Shown here piece by piece: positions 1-6,364 of a stretch of 6,622 nucleotides of DNA. The DNA is taken from the NCBI GenBank assembly GCA_023261405.1, contig JAHFOZ010000304.1, positions 1 through 6,622 of the forward strand, in the 5' to 3' direction. Numbering within the stretch: position 1 is the stretch's first letter; each line of letters starts with the position of its first letter. The notes beneath the pieces are model-generated. The model saw nothing but the letters and a program-made list of their open reading frames with translations. It ran no database searches and was not told the DNA's origin. Source of the stretch: Planctomycetota bacterium. Its GTDB lineage: Bacteria; Planctomycetota; MHYJ01; JACPRB01. A program made the translations under genes and the position numbers.

Positions 1-574
1 CCTCAACCTGCTCCGGAGAAGCGTACTCCGGCGTCCCCAGGAAGGTCCCCTCGACCGTGAGCCCCCGGCGCGTATCGGCAAGCTTCGCAAGGCCGAAGTC
101 GGTGAGATGGGGCCTGCCGTCCCGGGAGATGATGATGTTGCCGGGCTTGACGTCGCGGTGGATGATCCCCGCGCGGTGCGCCGCGGCGAGCCCGGCGGCG
201 ACGTCACGGATGAGCCGCGACGCCCGCTCCAGGGAGATGCGGCGCTCGCGGTCGATCGTCTGGTCGAGCGTCTCGCCCGCGACGTACTCCATGATCAGGT
301 AGTACTTGTCCTCCTGCTTCCCCACATCCATCACCCGCACGACGTTGGGGTGGTCGATCTGCCCCGCGGCGCCGGCCTCGCGGAAGAAGCGGTTGACGTA
401 CTCCTGGTCGCATGAGAGGGACGGGGCCAGAATCTTCACCGCCACATCCTCGTCCATGCTGGCGTGGTGCGCCCGGTAGACCACGCCCATGCCCCCGGCC
501 GCCAGGCGTTTCTCGATGCGGCAGGGGCCGAGCTTGGTTCCGATGAGGGGGTCGTCCTGGTCGTCGGGCTCCAT
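1..574 (-). CDS. Serine/threonine protein kinase (Hanks-type), N-terminal part, cut by window edge
   Basis: Encodes the first 191 residues of a bacterial eukaryotic-like Ser/Thr kinase; the frame stays open at the left edge, so the C-terminus is missing. Kinase landmarks appear in order: glycine-rich loop LAAGGMGVVYRA (24-35), ATP-binding lysine in VAVKIL (K47), the helix-C glutamate in RFFREA (E66), hinge region MEYVAGETL (95-103), catalytic loop HRDVKPGN (139-146, base D141), DFGLAK (159-164), and GTPEYASPE (180-188), which plays the APE role and closes the activation segment. All catalytic residues expected so far are present, so it should be an active kinase that phosphorylates Ser/Thr using ATP. 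Family members usually continue with a juxtamembrane linker, a TM helix and a sensor domain or repeats; none of that is visible here. The start 14 nt after the stop of the upstream PHP gene suggests one operon. No clear Shine-Dalgarno precedes the ATG. Targets are unknown. Confidence 0.
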   Translation of the reverse strand, partial: MEPDDQDDPLIGTKLGPCRIEKRLAAGGMGVVYRAHHASMDEDVAVKILAPSLSCDQEYVNRFFREAGAAGQIDHPNVVRVMDVGKQEDKYYLIMEYVAGETLDQTIDRERRISLERASRLIRDVAAGLAAAHRAGIIHRDVKPGNIIISRDGRPHLTDFGLAKLADTRRGLTVEGTFLGTPEYASPEQVE

Positions 575-588
575 GGGGATGTGAAAGT

Positions 589-1425
589 CTACTGCGCCCC
601 CAGGCGCATTTCCAAATCTTTCCAGTGCGCGGGGGGGCACACGCTGGCTCCCAGGGGGGCGTTGTGCGCGTGTTCGTCGGCATGAAAATCGGAGCCCCCG
701 GTGACCAGGAGGTTCCGGCGCAGGGCCATCTCCAGGTACGAGAGGTGCTTGGTGGCGGAGTTGTAATGGTGGAAGACCTCGATCCCGCGGAAGGGCGCGG
801 CGTCCAGGATGCGCTCGACGAGCGCGTTGTCGTCCAGGAAGCCGGGATGGGCCAGGACCGGGATCCCCCCGTGGCGGAGGATCAGGTCCGAGGCGTCGCG
901 AGGGGTCAGCTCCTGTGCGGGGACGTTGGCGGGGGATCCCTCCGCCAGGAATCTTCGAAAGGCTTCATCGATCGTGCGCACCAGGCCCCGCTTCAGGAGC
1001 GCCCGGGCCACGTGCCGCCGCCCCACCGACTTCCCGCCCGCCTCGGACAGGACTTCGGAAGCCTCGACCGCCGCCCCGAGGGCCTGCAGCTTCGCGCAGA
1101 TGCGTCGCACCCGCTCCCGCCGGTTTTCGTGCAGCGCCCCGAGCCGTGCCAGGAGCTCCGGGGACTCCGTGTCCAGGCCGTATCCGAGCACATGAACGTC
1201 CCTCCCCTCGAAGAGGGCGGACATCTCGATGCCCGGGAGGATCCGGAGGGCGGTCCCCTTCGCGGCGGCCGCGCATTCGGGGATCGCCTCGACGGCGTCA
1301 TGATCGGTCACCGCGAGGACGTCCAGGCCGGCTTCCAGGGCCAGCCGGACCAACTCCTGGGGCGCCGCGTTCCCGTCCGAGCGGGTGGTATGGGTGTGGA
1401 GGTCAACCCGGGGGGATTCTCCCAT
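589..1425 (-). CDS. PHP-domain metal-dependent phosphoesterase (TrpH/YciV-type)
   Basis: A 278-residue PHP (polymerase and histidinol phosphatase) protein. Metal-binding landmarks: HTHTTRSDG (H10, H12, D17), TDHD (40-43), PGIE (64-67), HVLGYG (H78), AHPG (H193) and GGSDFH (D246, H248), the expected distribution of a trinuclear PHP site. The middle SVGRRHVARAL block (133-143) resembles the insert domain of the TrpH/YciV group. In E. coli the YciV protein acts on RNA 5' ends and on 3',5'-bisphosphonucleotides; a similar phosphatase or 5'-exonuclease role is likely here but the substrate is inferred from family only. The open frame extends upstream to 1500, but those codons run through a GC-rich palindrome and give a low-complexity Pro/Arg stretch. 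The ATG at 1425 sits six codons before the conserved VDLHTHT and is the best start; ATGs at 1437 and 1440 are alternatives. No strong Shine-Dalgarno is visible for any of them. Stop is TAG, 14 nt before the kinase start. Confidence 0.
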   Translation of the reverse strand: MGESPRVDLHTHTTRSDGNAAPQELVRLALEAGLDVLAVTDHDAVEAIPECAAAAKGTALRILPGIEMSALFEGRDVHVLGYGLDTESPELLARLGALHENRRERVRRICAKLQALGAAVEASEVLSEAGGKSVGRRHVARALLKRGLVRTIDEAFRRFLAEGSPANVPAQELTPRDASDLILRHGGIPVLAHPGFLDDNALVERILDAAPFRGIEVFHHYNSATKHLSYLEMALRRNLLVTGGSDFHADEHAHNAPLGASVCPPAHWKDLEMRLGAQ

Positions 1426-1532
1426 TGACGACTGCATCATTGACGATTGAGGGTCCCCCCTCCTTCCCCGGGGGGGGGGACGGAGGGGGAAACCCGTCAA
1501 ATCGTCAATGGCTCAATGATCCGATCGTCAAT
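1424..1532. repeat. Palindromic GC-rich intergenic element with four ATTGACGA-type repeats
   Basis: The gap between the peroxiredoxin stop and the PHP start is filled by one structured element. ATTGACGATT at 1439-1448 is mirrored exactly by AATCGTCAAT at 1500-1509, and the sequence inside continues as an imperfect inverted repeat (a GGGTCCCCCC...TTCCCC arm against a GGGGGACGGAGGGGG...ACCC arm), giving a roughly 71-bp palindrome centred near 1471. Two more copies flank it: ATTGACGA at 1424-1431 and TCGTCAAT at 1525-1532, the latter directly abutting the stop codon. There is no T-run, so it is not a standard rho-independent terminator. It could be a REP-like palindrome, a MITE remnant, or a processing or termination hairpin between prx and the PHP gene. 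The outermost copy contains the PHP start codon. Confidence 0.
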
Positions 1533-2111
1533 TCACTTCACCTTCTCGAAGTACTTGGACGCCTCCTTGGGGTTGATCGCCTCCTTGCCCTTGGTCCAGT
1601 TGATGGGGCAGACGACCCCCTGGGCCGCGGCCTGGAAGGCATCGATGAGGCGCAGGGCTTCCTCGACGTTCCGGCCCACCGGGAAGAAGTTGACCGACTC
1701 GGAGAGGATGGTCCCCTCGGCGTTGATGATGAAGGTGCCTCGGAGGGAGATCTGGTTGGCCTCGAAGAGGACGCCGTAGTCCCGGGCGATCGTCTTGGTG
1801 AAGTCCGAAGCCACGGGAATCTGAACCCCCTGGATGCCGCCCTTGTTGCGGGGCACCTCCGCCCAGGCCTTGTGCGAGTACTGGCTGTCGCATGAGACGG
1901 CCACGACCTCGGCGCCGCGCTGCTGGAAGTCCGACAGACTGTCGGAGAAGGCGTTGATCTCCGTGGGTCAGACGAACGTGAAGTCCAGCGGGTAGAAGAA
2001 CAGCAGCAGCCACTTCCCCTTGTAGTCCTCGAGCTTGATCTCCTTGATCTCGCCCTTCACGAAAGCCTGGGCTTTGAAGGCCGGTGCCTTCTGCCCTACG
2101 AGCGTCGCCAT
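1533..2111 (-). CDS. prxU: Selenocysteine-containing AhpC/Prx1-type peroxiredoxin (TGA read as Sec)
   Basis: Peroxidase of the thioredoxin fold that reduces H2O2 and organic hydroperoxides in the cytoplasm. Reading through one in-frame TGA (codon 48) gives a full-length 192-residue typical 2-Cys Prx, the usual AhpC/Prx1 size. The active-site motif PxxxTxxC appears as P41-L-D-F-T45-F-V-U48 followed by PTEI, so the TGA occupies exactly the peroxidatic cysteine. Other family residues are intact: the conserved arginine in SLRGTF (R124), the resolving cysteine in GVVCPINW (C168), and IPVASD (98-103). A SECIS-like hairpin follows the TGA. Start: ATG 2111 with AGGAGG five nt upstream. Terminal stop is also TGA. 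It lies 59 nt after folE, probably in the same transcript. A conventional gene call would show a 47-residue piece and a separate downstream fragment starting from an internal GTG near 1904. The alternative is a TGC-to-TGA nonsense mutation or base-call error; conservation on both sides and the hairpin favour Sec. Sec-type Prx (PrxU) is known from Eubacterium acidaminophilum. Confidence 0.
1930..1946 (-). promoter_or_regulatory. Candidate bacterial SECIS hairpin
   Basis: On the minus strand TCCGACA (1946-1940), loop GTC (1939-1937) and TGTCGGA (1936-1930) form a perfect 7-bp stem. The stem starts 21 nt after the TGA, putting the apical loop 28 nt downstream, inside the range I recall for bacterial SECIS elements, and the loop begins with G-U as the SelB-binding consensus expects. 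A weak lower helix (GGAG at 1962-1959 with UUCC at 1928-1925) could extend it. The hairpin lies inside the coding sequence, where bacterial SECIS elements belong. Confidence 0.
1968..1970 (-). other. In-frame TGA at the peroxidatic position: selenocysteine codon
   Basis: TGA is in the same frame as the ATG at 2111 (47 codons before) and as the terminal stop (145 codons from here to the end). The flanking codons read F-T-F-V before and P-T-E-I after, which is the canonical FTFVCPTE motif of Prx1/AhpC proteins with Cys replaced by the TGA codon. Redox-active Cys-to-TGA exchange with Cys-containing homologues is the standard signature of a selenoprotein. Confidence 0.
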
Positions 2112-2116
2112 GAAAC

Positions 2117-2122
2117 CCTCCT
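2117..2122 (-). promoter_or_regulatory. Strong Shine-Dalgarno of the peroxiredoxin gene
   Basis: AGGAGG on the minus strand, with five nt before the ATG at 2111. It fixes the peroxiredoxin start and shows independent, efficient translation initiation upstream of the TGA codon. Confidence 0.
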
Positions 2123-2170
2123 CTATCGATTCGGTTCCTGAAGTCGGTCCACGGGGTCGCGCCCTTCCCC

Positions 2171-2761
2171 CTACAGGGGCTTGGGCCGGCGGATGAGGTC
2201 CAGGAACTCCTCCCGGGTCCTCGGGTCGCTGCGGAAGCGCCCGCGCATCGAGCTGGTGATCATGTGGGCGTTCTGCTTCTCCACGCCGCGCATCATGACG
2301 CACAGGTGGAAGGCCTCCACGACCACCGCCACGCCCTTGGGGTTCAGCGTCTTCTCGATCAGCTTGGCGATCTGCGTGGTGAGCCGCTCCTGCACCTGGA
2401 GCCTCCGCGCGAAGCACTCCACCACGCGGGGGATCTTGGAGAGCCCCACGATCTTCCGGTCCGGGAGATACGCCACGTGGCATTTCCCGAAGAAGGGAAG
2501 GAGATGGTGCTAGCAGAGGGAGAAGACCTCGATGTCCTTGACGATCACCATCTCGTCGTAGTCGCTCTCCTCGAACACGGCACTGCGGAGGATCTCCGCC
2601 GGGTCCTGCGTGTACCCCTTCGTCACGTACTTGAGGGTCTTCTCGACGCGCTCGGGGGTGCGGGCCAGCCCCTCGCGGGACGGGTCCTCCCCCAGGAGGC
2701 GGAGGATCCCGGCCACGTGATCGCGCAGCTCGAGGCGGGAGAGCGTTTCCTTCTCGGACAT
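2171..2761 (-). CDS. folE: GTP cyclohydrolase I, interrupted by an in-frame amber codon in the CEHH motif
   Basis: GTP cyclohydrolase I converts GTP to 7,8-dihydroneopterin triphosphate, the first step of folate, tetrahydropterin or queuosine-type 7-deazaguanine synthesis. The frame from 2761 to the TAG at 2173-2171 would give 196 residues, normal for the family. Landmarks: N-terminal GEDPSREGLARTPERV (24-39), DIEVFSLC (76-83), HHLLPFFGKCHVAYLP (85-100), GLSKIPRVVECFARR (106-120), QVQERLT (122-128), FHLCVMMRG (151-159). Zinc ligands by homology to E. coli are C83, H86 and C154; H85 and H152 are catalytic-site histidines. Codon 84 is TAG (2512-2510) where the family has Glu in C-E-H-H; GAG to TAG is one base. 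No frameshift is involved and the remainder looks intact. Unless the amber is suppressed, the products are an inactive 83-residue piece and possibly a fragment restarted at GTG 2476 without C83. A recent nonsense mutation or sequencing error is most likely. It has its own promoter and probably heads a folE-prxU transcript. Confidence 0.
2510..2512 (-). other. In-frame amber (TAG) in the folE active-site motif
   Basis: The minus strand reads TCC CTC TGC TAG CAC CAT CTC: S-L-C-amber-H-H-L. The codon replaces the conserved Glu between the zinc cysteine and the two histidines. TAG also ends folE itself, the PHP gene and the radical SAM gene in this window, so it works as an ordinary stop here and global reassignment is unlikely. 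Confidence 0.
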
Positions 2762-2770
2762 GGACCCACG

Positions 2771-2798
2771 ATTATAGGCTTGACCCTCGCGGAGTCAA
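2771..2798 (-). promoter_or_regulatory. Sigma70-type promoter of folE, near-leaderless
   Basis: The minus strand has TTGACT (2798-2793), a 16-bp spacer and a perfect TATAAT (2776-2771). The last base of the -10 box is only nine nt from the folE ATG, so transcription should begin within about three nt of the start codon. No Shine-Dalgarno is present, in agreement with a leaderless or nearly leaderless mRNA. TTGAC...GTCAA arms (nine-nt gap) span the -35 and spacer (2798-2780) and may be an operator. Confidence 0.
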
Positions 2799-2805
2799 GG
2801 TCGGC

Positions 2806-2827
2806 AAAAAACGCCCCCGCGGGTGCG
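2806..2827 (-). terminator. Rho-independent terminator after korB
   Basis: On the minus strand CGC-A-CCC, loop GCG, GGG-GCG (2827-2812) gives a six-pair all-GC stem with one bulged A, followed directly by six T residues (2811-2806). It lies 36 nt past the korB stop and just upstream of the folE -35 box, separating the two transcription units. Confidence 0.
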
Positions 2828-2863
2828 GAGGTGTTTCTTGTCTGGGGGGTTCGGGGCGCCCTT

Positions 2864-3904
2864 TTACTTGACCTCCCACATGTCGCCGGCGAAGAGGAGC
2901 TTCCGGAGGTCGCCTTCCCCCTTGGCCTTCTTCACGTCGGCGATCTGGTTCTCCAGCCGCTCGTCGAGAGAGGGCATCCGGTCGTTTCGAAAGACCCCGA
3001 TCGGCTCGGGGAAGTTCGGATGGTTGAGACGCGAGAGCAGGTAGGCGAGAGAAGGGTTGTGCTCGTCGTGGACGATGAGGTCCTTCTCGGTGATCCCGTT
3101 CTCCCCCAGCGTCACGACCTCCGGCTTCAGGCCGTTGAGCCTGATTCCCTTCTTGCCCTGGGCGAAGATCAGGGGTTTGCCATGCTCCAGCATGACGTTC
3201 CGGTCGTCACGGAAGGGGCGGTCCGTGAAGTCGTCGAACGCTTTGTCGTTGTAGATGTTGCAGTTCTGGTAGATCTCGATGAAAGCCGACCCCTTGTGCT
3301 CGGCGGCCTTCTTGAGAATGTCCATCAGGCGCTTGGCATAGACGTCCACCGACCGGGCCACGAAGGTGGCCTCCGAGGCCAGGGAGAGGGAGATCGGATT
3401 GAGGGGCTGGTCCACGGTCCCGAAGGGCGCGGTCTTGTCGTTGATCGTGCCGAGCACGCTCGTGGGGGAATACTGGCCCTTGGTGAGACCGTAAATCCGG
3501 TTGTTGAAGAGCAGGATCTTGATGTCGATATTGCGGCGCAGCGCGTGCATGAAGTGGTTCCCGCCGATCGAGAGCGCGTCGCCGTCGCCCGTGGCCACCC
3601 AGACCTGGAGCTCGGGGTTGGCCAGCTTCACGCCCGTGGCGACCGCGGGGGCGCGGCCGTGGATGGTGTGGAACCCGTAGGTGTTCACGTAATACGGGAA
3701 GCGGCTCGAGCAGCCGATGCCCGACACCATCACCATCTTCTCCTTGGGGAAGCCGAGCTGGGCGAAGACCTGCTGGGCCACGTTCAGGATCGCGTAGTCC
3801 CCGCAGCCCGGGCACCAGCGGACCTCCTGGTCCGTCTGGAAGTCGATCTTGGTGTACTTGCGAGGGGGCTGGGGCGACGTCTGGGGCTGGCTGGGGGCGA
3901 CCAT
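2864..3904 (-). CDS. korB: 2-oxoglutarate (2-oxoacid):ferredoxin oxidoreductase, beta subunit
   Basis: The 346-residue thiamine-diphosphate subunit of a two-subunit 2-oxoacid:ferredoxin oxidoreductase, most likely 2-oxoglutarate-specific (KorB). With KorA it converts a 2-oxoacid plus CoA to acyl-CoA, CO2 and reduced ferredoxin in the cytoplasm. Iron-sulfur ligands: WCPGCGDY gives C31 and C34, SGIGCSSR gives C65, and YQNCNIYND gives C215; the first three match the spacing of the single [4Fe-4S] cluster site in archaeal OFOR beta subunits. TPP/Mg binding: GDGDA (106-110) through FNNRIYGLTKGQYSPTS (133-149). The N-terminal 16 residues are Pro/Gln-rich and look like an unstructured lead-in. The start is fixed by AGGAGG seven nt upstream and by the one-base TGATG overlap with korA, which suggests translational coupling. 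Stop is TAA, followed by a terminator. Exact oxoacid preference cannot be read from sequence alone; the KorA partner supports 2-oxoglutarate. Confidence 0.
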   Translation of the reverse strand: MVAPSQPQTSPQPPRKYTKIDFQTDQEVRWCPGCGDYAILNVAQQVFAQLGFPKEKMVMVSGIGCSSRFPYYVNTYGFHTIHGRAPAVATGVKLANPELQVWVATGDGDALSIGGNHFMHALRRNIDIKILLFNNRIYGLTKGQYSPTSVLGTINDKTAPFGTVDQPLNPISLSLASEATFVARSVDVYAKRLMDILKKAAEHKGSAFIEIYQNCNIYNDKAFDDFTDRPFRDDRNVMLEHGKPLIFAQGKKGIRLNGLKPEVVTLGENGITEKDLIVHDEHNPSLAYLLSRLNHPNFPEPIGVFRNDRMPSLDERLENQIADVKKAKGEGDLRKLLFAGDMWEVK

Positions 3905-5784
3905 CAGCGGGCCTCCTTCTCGATCACTTCGATCAGCTCGGAAATCATGAAAGGCTTCCCCTGCACCTTGTTGACGCCCTTGGCGTCCACCAGGAACTTC
4001 GCGCGCAGGAGGAAGAGGAACTGCCCGAGGTTCATCTCGGGCACAAGGACCTTCTTGTAGCGGGAGAGGACCTTGCCCAGATTGGCCGGGAACGGGTTGA
4101 GGTGGCGCACATGGGCCCGGGCCACCTTGAGACCGCGTGCCTGGCAATCCTCCACCGCGGCGCGGATGGCCCCGTAGGTGGAGCCCCACCCGATGACGAG
4201 CGTGGTGGCGTCCTGCGGGCCGTGGACTTTGAGCTCTGGGATGTCCTGCGCGATCCGCTGGATCTTGGCGGCGCGGATGCGGCACATGAAGTCGTGGTTC
4301 TCCGCGTCGTAGTTGACGTTTCCCTGGATGTGGCTCTTCTCGATGCCGCCGATGCGATGCTCGAGGCCCGGGGTTCCGGGGATGGCCCATTCGCGGGAAA
4401 GGGTCACCTCGTTGCGGAGGTAGGGTGCGAACCCTTCCTTCTCGGTCCTGAACTTCACCTCGATCTTGGGCAGGGAGGACGGCTCCGGGATCTTCCAGGG
4501 CTCGGCGCCGTTGGCGAGGTAGCCGTCCGAGAGCAGGAAGACGGGGGTCATGTACTTGATGGCGATGCGGCAGGCCTCGATGGCCATGGTGAAGCACTCG
4601 GCGGGCGAGGACGGCGCCAAAATGGCGACCGGGGACTCCGAGTTCCGGCCGTACATCGCCTGCAGCAGGTCGGCCTGCTCCGTCTTGGTGGGGAGGCCCG
4701 TCGAGGGCCCGCCGCGCTGGATGTCCACGATGACGAGAGGAAGCTCGGTCATGACGGCCAGGTTGATGGCCTCGCTCTTGAGGGCCACGCCGGGGCCGCT
4801 GGTGCCCGTGACGGCGAGCGCGCCGGCGAACGAGGCGCCGATCGCGGCGGTCACGGCCGCGATCTCGTCCTCGGCCTGGAAGGTCTTCACTCCAAACGCC
4901 TTTCGTTGGGAGAGTTCCTCGAGGATGGAACTGGCGGGGGTGATGGGATAGCTGCCGTAGAAAAGCTGGAGCCCCGAGAGCTTCGAGGCGGCGACGAGGC
5001 CCAGCGCGATGGCCTGGTTGCCCGCGATGTTCCGGTAGGTCCCCGGCTCGTACTTCGCGGGGGCCACGGTGTACTGTGAACGGAAGAGCTCGGTGGCCTC
5101 CGCGTAGGCATGGCCGGCTTTGAGCGCGGTCTGGGCGGCCAGCACGATGGGCCGGTCGGCGTTGCTCTTCTTGGCGAAATTGCGCTCGATGGTCTTCATC
5201 GTGGTGTCGAGCGGGCGGCTGTAAATCCAGTAGAGGATGCCCAGCGCGAAGAAGTTCTTGTTCCGCTCCTTGTTGGGCCTGTCCTTCTCCTTGAACTTGA
5301 TGCTCTCGAGGGCCTTCATCGTGAGCTCGGTGATGGGAATCTTGTAGGCTTGGAACTTGTCGAGGGTCCCGTCCTCGAGGGGGTTGGTCTTGCAGCCGGC
5401 CTTCTTGAGGTCGACCTCGCCGAAGGAATCGGAATTGACGATGATGACGGAGTTGTCGGGCATGTCGCTGAGGTTGACCTTGAGGGCCGCGGGGTTGAAG
5501 GCCACGAGCACGTCCGGCCGGTCGCCGGGCGTATGGATGTCCTTCGAGGAGAACTGGATCTGGAAGCCCGACACGCCCGGAAGCGATCCGGCGGGGGCAC
5601 GGATCTCGGCCGGGAAGTCGGGGAACGTGGACAGGTCGTTCCCGAGCACCGCCGAGGTGTTGGTGAAATGACCTCCGGTCACCTGCATGCCGTCGCCCGA
5701 GTCGCCCGCGAACCGGATGGTGACCTGGTCGAGGGTCTCCTGCTTCCGGGGCGCCGCGACGTTGGAGGCCGAAGGGGGCGTCAT
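3904..5784 (-). CDS. korA: 2-oxoglutarate:ferredoxin oxidoreductase, fused gamma-alpha subunit
   Basis: A 626-residue KorA-type subunit. Residues about 20-205 are the gamma domain (VTIRFAGDSGDGMQVTGG at 21-38; PDFPAEIRAPAGS at 55-67). A linker leads to the alpha part: FYGSYPITPASSILEEL (275-291), with the YPITP motif near the oxoacid/TPP pocket; FQAEDEIAA (302-310); TGTSGPG (326-332); and IQRGGPSTGLPTKTEQADL (355-373). A pyrimidine-binding core and a C-terminal domain follow (ending near MISELIEVIEKEAR). The gamma-alpha fusion and these motifs match the two-subunit 2-oxoglutarate enzymes such as mycobacterial KorAB more than four-subunit pyruvate enzymes. It supports a ferredoxin-linked TCA step, oxidative or reductive. 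Start: ATG 5784 with GGAG five nt upstream. It is headed by its own promoter and a leader with a terminator hairpin. The stop TGA overlaps the korB start by one base. Confidence in family is high, in exact substrate moderate. Confidence 0.
   Translation of the reverse strand: MTPPSASNVAAPRKQETLDQVTIRFAGDSGDGMQVTGGHFTNTSAVLGNDLSTFPDFPAEIRAPAGSLPGVSGFQIQFSSKDIHTPGDRPDVLVAFNPAALKVNLSDMPDNSVIIVNSDSFGEVDLKKAGCKTNPLEDGTLDKFQAYKIPITELTMKALESIKFKEKDRPNKERNKNFFALGILYWIYSRPLDTTMKTIERNFAKKSNADRPIVLAAQTALKAGHAYAEATELFRSQYTVAPAKYEPGTYRNIAGNQAIALGLVAASKLSGLQLFYGSYPITPASSILEELSQRKAFGVKTFQAEDEIAAVTAAIGASFAGALAVTGTSGPGVALKSEAINLAVMTELPLVIVDIQRGGPSTGLPTKTEQADLLQAMYGRNSESPVAILAPSSPAECFTMAIEACRIAIKYMTPVFLLSDGYLANGAEPWKIPEPSSLPKIEVKFRTEKEGFAPYLRNEVTLSREWAIPGTPGLEHRIGGIEKSHIQGNVNYDAENHDFMCRIRAAKIQRIAQDIPELKVHGPQDATTLVIGWGSTYGAIRAAVEDCQARGLKVARAHVRHLNPFPANLGKVLSRYKKVLVPEMNLGQFLFLLRAKFLVDAKGVNKVQGKPFMISELIEVIEKEAR
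3912..3917 (-). promoter_or_regulatory. Shine-Dalgarno of korB inside the korA 3' end
   Basis: AGGAGG seven nt before the korB ATG at 3904, embedded in the codons for the last residues of KorA. Together with the TGATG overlap it indicates coupled translation at matched subunit levels. Confidence 0.
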
Positions 5785-5789
5785 GGGGT

Positions 5790-5793
5790 CTCC
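5790..5793 (-). promoter_or_regulatory. Shine-Dalgarno of korA, just after the U-run
   Basis: GGAG with five nt before the ATG at 5784. It sits only three nt past the end of the terminator's U-run (5797), so no korA promoter can lie between the terminator and this site. Confidence 0.
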
Positions 5794-5796
5794 AAT

Positions 5797-5823
5797 AAAA
5801 AAAAAGCCCCGGTATTAGGGGGC
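5797..5823 (-). terminator. Intrinsic terminator/attenuator immediately before korA
   Basis: On the minus strand GCCCC (5823-5819), loop CTAATACC and GGGGC (5810-5806) form a 5-bp all-GC stem, extendable by G-U and A-U pairs into the tail, followed by nine T residues (5805-5797). The form is a canonical rho-independent terminator. It lies downstream of the promoter at 5892-5920 and upstream of the korA start, so it would act within the korA transcript. Confidence 0.
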
Positions 5824-5891
5824 CTGTTCCGCGTGCTTCAGCAGCATAGGTTGGCGCAGGGAGCGCTCACTACCCCCCACCCGATGCGTGA

Positions 5892-5920
5892 ACTATATCG
5901 TCTGGGGAGGGGGCTTTCAA
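5892..5920 (-). promoter_or_regulatory. Sigma70-type promoter upstream of korAB
   Basis: The minus strand reads TTGAAA (5920-5915), a 17-bp spacer and TATAGT (5897-5892), each box one base or two from consensus with ideal spacing. The predicted start is A5885. It begins immediately after the stop of the upstream membrane-protein gene and precedes the korA leader. Confidence 0.
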
Positions 5921-5924
5921 GCAC

Positions 5925-6344
5925 TCAACGACGGATATTAGTCAGGATCGTGAGGGGGAGGATAAAAACATAGAACGTGAAGATGATCACGCCCACGGCC
6001 ACCAGGAGGAGGATGATATTGGCGGCGGGGAGGAGGCTGTCGATCTTGCCCACCAGCGCCAGGACGACCGAAATGCCGCACCCGATCGAGATGACGACCC
6101 AGAATGCCTTGAACGCGCTGGCCATCCCCACGATCAGATTCACATGTGCCGGAAGCTTCCCACCGCCCACTTCCTTGATCAATTCGTTGCTCTTTGAAAC
6201 CAGGGCGGGAATGGCCCAGAAGGCCAGCACGCTGAAGAGCGCGAAGACTATGGCCACCCTCAGGATGAACCTGGCGCGTCTCTTCCGGGCCGTGATGAGC
6301 CACTGCGGCGTGATCAGCCCGTCCTTTTCCCGCATCTCCGCCAT
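5925..6344 (-). CDS. Small three-helix membrane protein, GspF-like in its middle part
   Basis: A 139-residue protein of unknown function. A charged N-terminus with a basic cluster (ARKRRAR, 19-25) precedes three hydrophobic segments at about 26-49, 80-98 and 107-129, and the chain ends NIRR. The stretch PALVSKSNELIKEVGGGKLPAHVNLIVG followed by a Trp-containing membrane helix resembles the pattern of type II secretion/type IV pilus inner-membrane GspF/PilC proteins (a ...VxxFxxxGxxLPxxT... block before a helix), but only a fraction of a 400-residue GspF is present, so homology is tentative. The basic cluster before the first helix predicts a cytoplasmic N-terminus. ATG 6344 is chosen because GGAGG lies six nt upstream; a GTG at 6350 is too close to that site. 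It starts 20 nt after the radical SAM gene and is probably cotranscribed with it. Stop is TGA; the next promoter begins five nt later. Confidence 0.
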   Translation of the reverse strand: MAEMREKDGLITPQWLITARKRRARFILRVAIVFALFSVLAFWAIPALVSKSNELIKEVGGGKLPAHVNLIVGMASAFKAFWVVISIGCGISVVLALVGKIDSLLPAANIILLLVAVGVIIFTFYVFILPLTILTNIRR

Positions 6345-6364
6345 GGCCACCCTCCGATCCGGCC

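Larger units (their letters stand above)
5785..5885 (-). promoter_or_regulatory. korA leader RNA with possible antiterminator/terminator alternatives
   Basis: If transcription starts at A5885, the leader is about 100 nt. It opens with a G-run (GGGTGGGGGG, 5882-5873) able to pair with CCCCC (5822-5818), which is also the 5' arm of the terminator. Inside that helix, CCTG (5860-5857) pairs with CAGG (5826-5823), CGC (5856-5854) with GCG (5832-5830), and TGCT (5846-5843) with AGCA (5837-5834), giving an interrupted hairpin. This was folded by hand only. The sequence matches no riboswitch class or SRP/6S consensus that I recognise. The same stretch could instead be a short free RNA of about 89 nt ending at the U-run. 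Confidence 0.
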